In this document: positions 59,178 to 64,000 of the stretch, one piece after another
Position numbering within the stretch: position 1 is the first letter of the stretch
Layout of the letters: the number at the start of each line of letters is the position of its first letter
Notes under the pieces: generated by a model
The model's database searches: none
What the model was told of the DNA's origin: nothing
What the model saw: the letters and a program-made list of their open reading frames with translations, nothing else
Translations under genes and position numbers: made by a program
NCBI RefSeq assembly: GCF_013410345.1
Contig: NZ_JACCFJ010000001.1
Coordinates: 1,835,001-1,899,000 of the forward strand
Direction of reading: 5' to 3'
Length of the DNA: 64,000 nt
Source: Saccharopolyspora hordei
GTDB taxonomy: Bacteria; Actinomycetota; Actinomycetes; Mycobacteriales; Pseudonocardiaceae

Positions 59178-59978
59178 GTGCGCCCTGGAGCCGAAGGCGA
59201 TCCGATCGTGCTGACCGCGTTGGAGTTCGACGTGGTCTGCGAGGCGGAGAAGCTCACCGAGCACCGGCACATCGTGCTGGACGTGCCGAGCCCCGGCGTG
59301 ACCTACACCGAACGCGCCGAGCTGGTGCAGCAGGCGTGGGCGTCGCTGCGCGCCAAGCGCCTCGCCGAGTCCGCGCGCGACCGGCTGGACGTCGACTTCG
59401 CCGACCTGGTCGGCCTGCTCGACCGCCCGCAGCGCAGCGTGGACGTGCGCATCTGGGCGGACCGGTCGATCCGGGCGCTCGCCTCGGCGAACGGTTCCGC
59501 GGGGCTGCTGACCATCGTGGACGGCGACGTGGTGGAGATGACGCCGGTCCGCGGCGGTGCGCTGGCCGAGGCGGCCGTGTCGGTGGCGGGCGACGTGCCG
59601 CCGGGCACCGGGCGCGCGGTGAGCCTGCCCAACGACATCCTCCGCCAGGCCAGCGACCACGCGGGACCGAACGACCCGCTGGCGTTCACCGACGAGCTGC
59701 GCGCGCTGGGCATCCCGGCGGACGACGCGGCCGACGTCGCCCACATGGCCAACGGCATGGGCGTCCGCGGCCAGTTCGGCGCGGAGGGCAACCGGAGCCG
59801 CGGCCGACCGCAGCGCGCGGACCGGGTGGTGGCCTTCCACGACACCGACCAGGGCCGCTACCTGCACGTGGTCCGCCCCAGCGGCGACGGTCGTCGCTGG
59901 AGCACGATCGCCCCGGCGGACAACGCCCGCATCGCCGAGTACACCAGGGAACTCCTCGCCGAGGTCTGGGAGGACTGA
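59178..59978 (+). CDS. EspG-family type VII secretion chaperone
   Basis: A 266-residue cytosolic protein. VLTALEFDVVCEAEKLTEHRHIVLDV is the hallmark EspG start, followed by YTERAELVQQAWASLRAKRLAE, DLVGLLDRPQRSVDVRIWADRS and the RYLHVVRPSGDGRRWSTIAP C-terminal strand. EspG proteins bind the PPE half of PE-PPE dimers, keep them soluble and hand them to the ESX core. The gene follows the PPE-like one with a single base between stop and start. GTG 59178 was chosen; GTG 59208 (starting VLTALEF) is equally plausible. Presence of EspG outside mycobacteria is known in Pseudonocardiales. No eccA-E or mycP is in the window, so it must serve a core encoded elsewhere. Confidence 0.88.
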   Translation: MRPGAEGDPIVLTALEFDVVCEAEKLTEHRHIVLDVPSPGVTYTERAELVQQAWASLRAKRLAESARDRLDVDFADLVGLLDRPQRSVDVRIWADRSIRALASANGSAGLLTIVDGDVVEMTPVRGGALAEAAVSVAGDVPPGTGRAVSLPNDILRQASDHAGPNDPLAFTDELRALGIPADDAADVAHMANGMGVRGQFGAEGNRSRGRPQRADRVVAFHDTDQGRYLHVVRPSGDGRRWSTIAPADNARIAEYTRELLAEVWED

Positions 59979-60034
59979 TCCGGACCGGGCGCGTTCTGCG
60001 TGACCTGGTCCGGTTCGCCAGGTGCGGAGTTCCC

Positions 60035-60652
<618 letters not shown>

Positions 60653-60653
60653 C

Positions 60654-60845
60654 TCAGGGCCGCTGGGCCAGTTCGGCGCGCACGTCGTCGGGGATGCGCC
60701 CGGTGTGGTCGATCGGCGTCCACGGTTCGCTGCGCACCCACTGCGACCCGCAGCCCCGGCAGGCCAGCAGCGGCAACCCGTTGAGCTGCTTGCGGGTCCG
60801 GTGCCAGGAGCACAGCGACCGGCAGGCGTGCGCGGCGAGCGTCAT
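60654..60845 (-). CDS. Zinc-ribbon-like microprotein (63 aa)
   Basis: A 63-residue protein conserved in character among actinomycetes but unnamed. Cys8, Cys12 and a CRGCG pair (Cys29 and Cys32) around a short loop (LCSWHRTRKQL to LLACRGCGSQW) suggest one zinc site; RIPDDVRAELAQRP follows as a helix. ATG at 60845 overlaps the stop of the upstream Thr/Pro-rich gene (ATGA), so the two are co-translated. Its function cannot be given. Confidence 0.65.
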   Translation of the reverse strand: MTLAAHACRSLCSWHRTRKQLNGLPLLACRGCGSQWVRSEPWTPIDHTGRIPDDVRAELAQRP

Positions 60846-61345
60846 GCGGAACCGTCCGAGGTCTCCGAGAACGTGGTGTGCGTGGTCGTGGGCGGCGGCG
60901 TGGTCGTCGGTGGGGGCGTCGTCGTGGGCGGGGGCGTGGTGGTCGGCCGGGTCGTCGTGGGCGTCGGACCCGGCGTGGAGGTCGGCCCCGGGTCCGGCGG
61001 CGACGGCGGCGTGTGCCCCGGCGGCGGTGGCACGTCGCTCGGGGTGGTGGGTTCCGTGCCGAGCTCCTCGCTGGTCGGCGCGTCGCTGCTGGTGCTCTCC
61101 GACGAGGTCTCGCCGGGCGGCAGCGGCGGCAGCAGCGGCGGGACGCTCGACGTGGTGGACGACGCGGGGCGGGAGGTCGCGGTCGGCTTCAGCGAGAAGT
61201 CCGGTGTGTCCTCGTGCGGCTGCTGGCTGCCGGCGACCATCGCGGCCGTCGTGGCGAACGCGGTGGCAACCACGATCCCGGTCGCGGCCAGCACCACCAG
61301 GCGCTTCGGCCGCGCGTCCGGGTCTTCCACCTGCAACGGGTCCAT
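60842..61345 (-). CDS. Single-pass membrane protein with Thr/Pro-rich extracellular domain
   Basis: A 167-residue protein: a charged head (MDPLQVEDPDARPKR), one transmembrane helix (residues about 16-40, LVVLAATGIVVATAFATTAAMV), then a low-complexity outer domain of Thr, Pro and Ser, ending in repeated TTTPPP units. Such Thr/Pro stalks span the cell wall and are likely O-mannosylation targets of a PMT enzyme in actinomycetes. ATG at 61345; coupled to the downstream microprotein by an ATGA overlap and divergent from acyP. No enzymatic domain. Confidence 0.7.
   Translation of the reverse strand: MDPLQVEDPDARPKRLVVLAATGIVVATAFATTAAMVAGSQQPHEDTPDFSLKPTATSRPASSTTSSVPPLLPPLPPGETSSESTSSDAPTSEELGTEPTTPSDVPPPPGHTPPSPPDPGPTSTPGPTPTTTRPTTTPPPTTTPPPTTTPPPTTTHTTFSETSDGSA
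60882..60953 (-). repeat. 18-bp tandem repeat coding for TTTPPP units
   Basis: Four consecutive imperfect 18-base units (60882-60899, 60900-60917, 60918-60935, 60936-60953) code for the Thr/Pro-rich end of the membrane protein. Copy number may vary between strains. Confidence 0.7.
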
Positions 61346-61489
61346 GGCTGCCCCACTCGTCGGTCCTTCGCGCGGTCGGCGGGCCGGATCCCGGCCTGCC
61401 CCGCCGAATCGCGGCGGATCATACCGGCCGCGCCCGGTCCGGTGGGCGCGCTGGGGCGGGCCCGCACCTGGTGCGGCATCATGCGGGGT

Positions 61490-61774
61490 GTGACGGACTC
61501 CGGAGCTGCGCGACTGACCGCATGGGTGCACGGGCACGTGCAGGGCGTGGGTTTTCGCTGGTGGACGCGGGCGCGAGCGCTCGAGCTCGGGCTCGTCGGC
61601 AGCGCCACGAACCTGCCCGGGAACCGCGTCGAGGTGGTGGCCGAAGGCCCTCGCGACGCCTGCGAGAAGCTGTTGGCGGCACTGCGTTCCGGGGAGACCC
61701 CCGGTCGCGTCGAGTTCGTCGCCGAGCAGTGGTCGGAACCCAAGGGCGGCCTGACCGGCTTCGTCGAGCGCTGA
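61490..61774 (+). CDS. acyP: Acylphosphatase
   Basis: A 94-residue small enzyme that hydrolyses acyl phosphates. The AcP fingerprint is complete: AWVHGHVQGVGFRWWTR with the catalytic Arg, and GSATNLPGNRVEVVAEG with the catalytic Asn, ending in VEFVAEQWSEPKGGLTGFVER. GTG at 61490 (VTDSGAARL) was preferred over the ATG at 61481, which would add MRG; neither has a strong ribosome site. It lies directly before smc, as in M. tuberculosis (Rv2922A/Rv2922c). Confidence 0.94.
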   Translation: MTDSGAARLTAWVHGHVQGVGFRWWTRARALELGLVGSATNLPGNRVEVVAEGPRDACEKLLAALRSGETPGRVEFVAEQWSEPKGGLTGFVER

Positions 61775-61904
61775 CCGGCCGGACCGGTCCAGTGCCGGCG
61801 GTCGGGCCGTCGTCCGCGGTTCTGCGTGGTCGGGCGGGACGGCAGAGGTAGGCTCGGCCGGACGTGAACAGCGCGACCACTCACGGGAAAGGCCGATCGC
61901 AGCC

Positions 61905-64000
61905 GTGCACCTGAAGAGCCTGACGCTGAAGGGGTTCAAGTCCTTCGCCTCGGCCACCACGCTGCGCTTCGAACCCGGCATCACCTGCGTCGTCGGGCCG
62001 AACGGGTCCGGCAAGTCCAACGTGCTGGACGCGCTGCGCTGGGTCATGGGCGAGCAGGGGGCCAAGGACCTGCGCGGCGGCAAGATGGAGGACGTGATCT
62101 TCGCGGGCACCTCGGGCCGGGCCCCGCTGGGTCGCGCCGAGGTCACGCTGACCATCGACAACTCCGACGGCGCGCTGCCCATCGACTACACCGAGGTCTC
62201 CATCACCCGCCGCATGTTCCGCGACGGGGCGAGCGAGTACGAGATCAACGGCAACTCGTGCCGCCTGATGGACGTGCAGGAACTGCTGTCGGACTCGGGC
62301 ATCGGCCGCGAAATGCACGTCATCGTCGGCCAGGGCCAGCTGGCCTCCATCCTGCAGGCCAAGCCGGAGGAGAACCGCCGGCTCATCGAAGAGGCCGCGG
62401 GCGTGCTCAAGCACCGCAAGCGCAAGGAGAAGGCGCTGCGCAAGCTCGACGCCATGCAGGCCAACCTGACCCGGTTGACCGACCTCACCGGCGAACTGCG
62501 CCGCCAGCTCAAGCCGCTCGGCAAGCAGGCCGAGATCGCCCGCAAGGCCCAGACCGTGCAGGCCGAGCTGCGCGACGCCCGGTTGCGCCTCATCGCCGAC
62601 GACCTGGTCACCGCGCGCGCCGAGCTGGCCCGAGACGAGGCCGACCAGGAAGCCGCCCGCGTCAAGCGCGCCGAGGTGGAGCGGGCGCTGCAGTTCGCGC
62701 AGTCCGAGGAGAAGGCGCTCGAGGAGCAGGTCGCCGCGGACGCGCCCCGGCTCCACCGCGCCCAGGAGACCTGGTACCGGTTGTCCGCGCTGGAAGAGCG
62801 GCTGAACGGCACGCTGCGGCTGGCCGCCGAGCGGCACCGGCACCTGACCGCGCAGACCGAGGAGCAGCGGCCGGGACGCGACCCCGAGCAGCTGGAGGCC
62901 GAGGCCGAGGAGGCCGCCGAGCAGGAGGTCGAGCTCCGCGAGCAGCTCGAGGAAGCGCGCGAAGCCCTGCACGAGGTGGTGCAGCGCCGCACCGAGCTGG
63001 AGTCGGAGCTCAAGCAGGCCGAGCAGGCGCACATGGCCGCGGTGCGGGCCATCGCCGACCGGCGCGAGGGCGCGGCGCGGCTGTCCGGTCAGGTCGAGTC
63101 GCTGCGCAGCAAGGTCAACGACACCTCCGACGAGATCGAGCGGTTGTCCGAGGCGCTGGAGGAGGCCACCGCGCGCGCCGAGGAGGCCGAGCGCGCGCTG
63201 GCCGACGCCCAGGAGGAGAGCGGGGACCAGGACTCCGACGACGCGGGCCTGCAGGAGCGCCGCGAAGCGGCCGCCGAGGCCCGCGACGCCGCCCGGGCCC
63301 GGGTGGAGGAGCTGGTCAGGGCCGAGCGCGCCGCGGAGCGGGAGATCGCCTCGTGGAAGGCCCGCGTCGAGGCGCTGTCCATGGGCCTGCAGCGCAAGGA
63401 CGGCACGGGCGCGCTGATGGCCGCCGGCGACCGGGTTCCCGGGCTGCTGGGGTCGGTCGCGGCGCTGCTCACCGTCGAGCCGGGCGCGGAAGCCGCGCTG
63501 GCGGCGGCGCTCGGCGCGGTGGCCGACGCGGTCGCGGTGCGCGGGGTGACCGACGCGGTGGCCGCCCTCGAGATGCTGCGCGCCGAGGAAGCCGGCCAGG
63601 CGGGACTGCTCATCGGGACCGGAGCGGAGGTCGACCGCTCCGCGTGGCCGCAGCTGCCCGGTTCGGCGCGGTGGGCCGCCGACCTGGTCAGCGCGCCCGA
63701 CGGGCTGCGCGCCGCGGTGACCCGGGCGCTCGACCGGGTCGCCGTGGTCGCCTCGCTCGACGAGGCGCGAGAGCTCGTGCAGCGCCACCCCGAGGTCCGC
63801 GCGGTGACGACCGACGGCGACGTGCTCGGCGCGCACTGGGCGATCGGCGGTTCCGACGACAAGCAGAGCGCCATCGAGGTGCAGGCCGCGGTCGACGAGG
63901 CCGAACGCGAACTCGCCGCCGCGCAGCGCCGCGCCGAGCAGCACGCGGCCGCGCTGGAAGGCGCACGGGCGGAGGAGGAGTCGCGCCGCGCCGAGGTCCG
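61905..64000 (+). CDS. smc: Chromosome segregation protein SMC (5' part, continues past the window)
   Basis: The first about 698 codons of the condensin SMC subunit; no stop before the window ends. Residues 1-165 are the N-terminal ATPase half with Walker A VVGPNGSGKSNVLDALRWVMGEQ near residue 33, the FAGTSGR loop and the signature-proximal GQGQLASILQAKPEENRRLIEEAAGV block. A long coiled coil (about 170-505) rich in Glu/Arg/Ala follows, then the globular hinge (about 515-660, GDRVPGLLGSVAALLTVEPG to TTDGDVLGAHWAIGG), and the returning coil begins. GTG 61905 was chosen, with GGGAAAGG about 12 bases upstream. SMC with ScpAB condenses and segregates chromosomes. Confidence 0.97.
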   Translation, partial: MHLKSLTLKGFKSFASATTLRFEPGITCVVGPNGSGKSNVLDALRWVMGEQGAKDLRGGKMEDVIFAGTSGRAPLGRAEVTLTIDNSDGALPIDYTEVSITRRMFRDGASEYEINGNSCRLMDVQELLSDSGIGREMHVIVGQGQLASILQAKPEENRRLIEEAAGVLKHRKRKEKALRKLDAMQANLTRLTDLTGELRRQLKPLGKQAEIARKAQTVQAELRDARLRLIADDLVTARAELARDEADQEAARVKRAEVERALQFAQSEEKALEEQVAADAPRLHRAQETWYRLSALEERLNGTLRLAAERHRHLTAQTEEQRPGRDPEQLEAEAEEAAEQEVELREQLEEAREALHEVVQRRTELESELKQAEQAHMAAVRAIADRREGAARLSGQVESLRSKVNDTSDEIERLSEALEEATARAEEAERALADAQEESGDQDSDDAGLQERREAAAEARDAARARVEELVRAERAAEREIASWKARVEALSMGLQRKDGTGALMAAGDRVPGLLGSVAALLTVEPGAEAALAAALGAVADAVAVRGVTDAVAALEMLRAEEAGQAGLLIGTGAEVDRSAWPQLPGSARWAADLVSAPDGLRAAVTRALDRVAVVASLDEARELVQRHPEVRAVTTDGDVLGAHWAIGGSDDKQSAIEVQAAVDEAERELAAAQRRAEQHAAALEGARAEEESRRAEV

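Noticed and set aside
55946..59272. 1108-codon minus-strand frame covering the PE/PPE/EspG operon and the SseB-like gene
   Set aside because: Only the last 158 codons (55946-56422) carry a recognisable protein with its own ribosome site; the rest is antisense to the plus-strand operon.
60882..60953. CRISPR-like array
   Set aside because: The 18-bp units are directly adjacent without spacers and encode a Thr/Pro repeat in a membrane protein.

Overview
The window is about 72% GC, with strong third-position G/C bias, many GTG starts, mycobacterial-type proteins (HU with a basic Lys/Ala tail, SepIVA, MutT1, FbiD/CofC, HelD, EspG/PE/PPE-like proteins) and leaderless-looking promoters. This points to an actinomycete of the order Pseudonocardiales, most likely Saccharopolyspora or a close relative. 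No transposase, integrase, phage gene or CRISPR array was seen.

The backbone follows, with local inversions and insertions, the gene order known from Mycobacterium tuberculosis between smc (Rv2922c) and gltS/FAA hydrolase (Rv2992c-Rv2993c). Region 1 (1-8.1 kb): FAA-hydrolase end, FAD monooxygenase, gltX, HAD phosphatase, tRNA-Gln, two tRNA-Glu, an IclR regulator divergent from leuCD. Region 2 (8.2-15.4 kb): HU, mutT1-ppk, cofC, plsC-gpsA. Region 3 (15.4-20 kb): sulfur/PLP genes, namely a cystathionine lyase-like enzyme, a cysteine-rich leader peptide in front of cysteine dioxygenase, a truncated haemoglobin, and a PPOX-fold protein divergent from a MocR-type regulator. Region 4 (20-34 kb): ddl, DUF3515, a stand-alone Lrp ligand domain, thiL, an MHS transporter, ung, rpmB, a DAK2/FakA-like kinase and recG. 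A four-gene GntR/DUF1648/CPBP cassette is wedged between the kinase and recG. Region 5 (34-42 kb): pyc, a secreted protein, HelD, rsmD-coaD and a secreted RNase Sa-type ribonuclease. Region 6 (42-46 kb): sepIVA, DUF177-rpmF-rnc, mutM.

Region 7 (46-61.3 kb) is the accessory part. It sits between mutM and acyP-smc, which are almost adjacent in mycobacteria. It carries a GT2-GtrA/YkcB-like glycosyltransferase pair with an OmpR-type two-component system, asnB, and a type VII secretion substrate island. The island has two divergent operons. The minus-strand operon encodes an SseB-fold protein, a small WXG-like partner, a large WXG-headed putative effector and an orphan 161-aa protein. The plus-strand operon encodes PE-like, DUF3558 lipoprotein, PPE-like and EspG-like proteins. 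No ESX core gene (eccB/C/D/E, mycP) is in the window. A P-loop kinase, a zinc-ribbon microprotein and a Thr/Pro-rich membrane protein close the island before acyP and the 5' part of smc.

Regulatory signals read directly from sequence include a 16-bp TetR-type palindrome, a 7-11-7 inverted repeat over a gntR start codon, a CRP-like site, a cysteine attenuator candidate, two candidate leaderless promoters, and many long GC hairpins between convergent genes. All start choices and functions are from reading the sequence and family knowledge; no database search was run.
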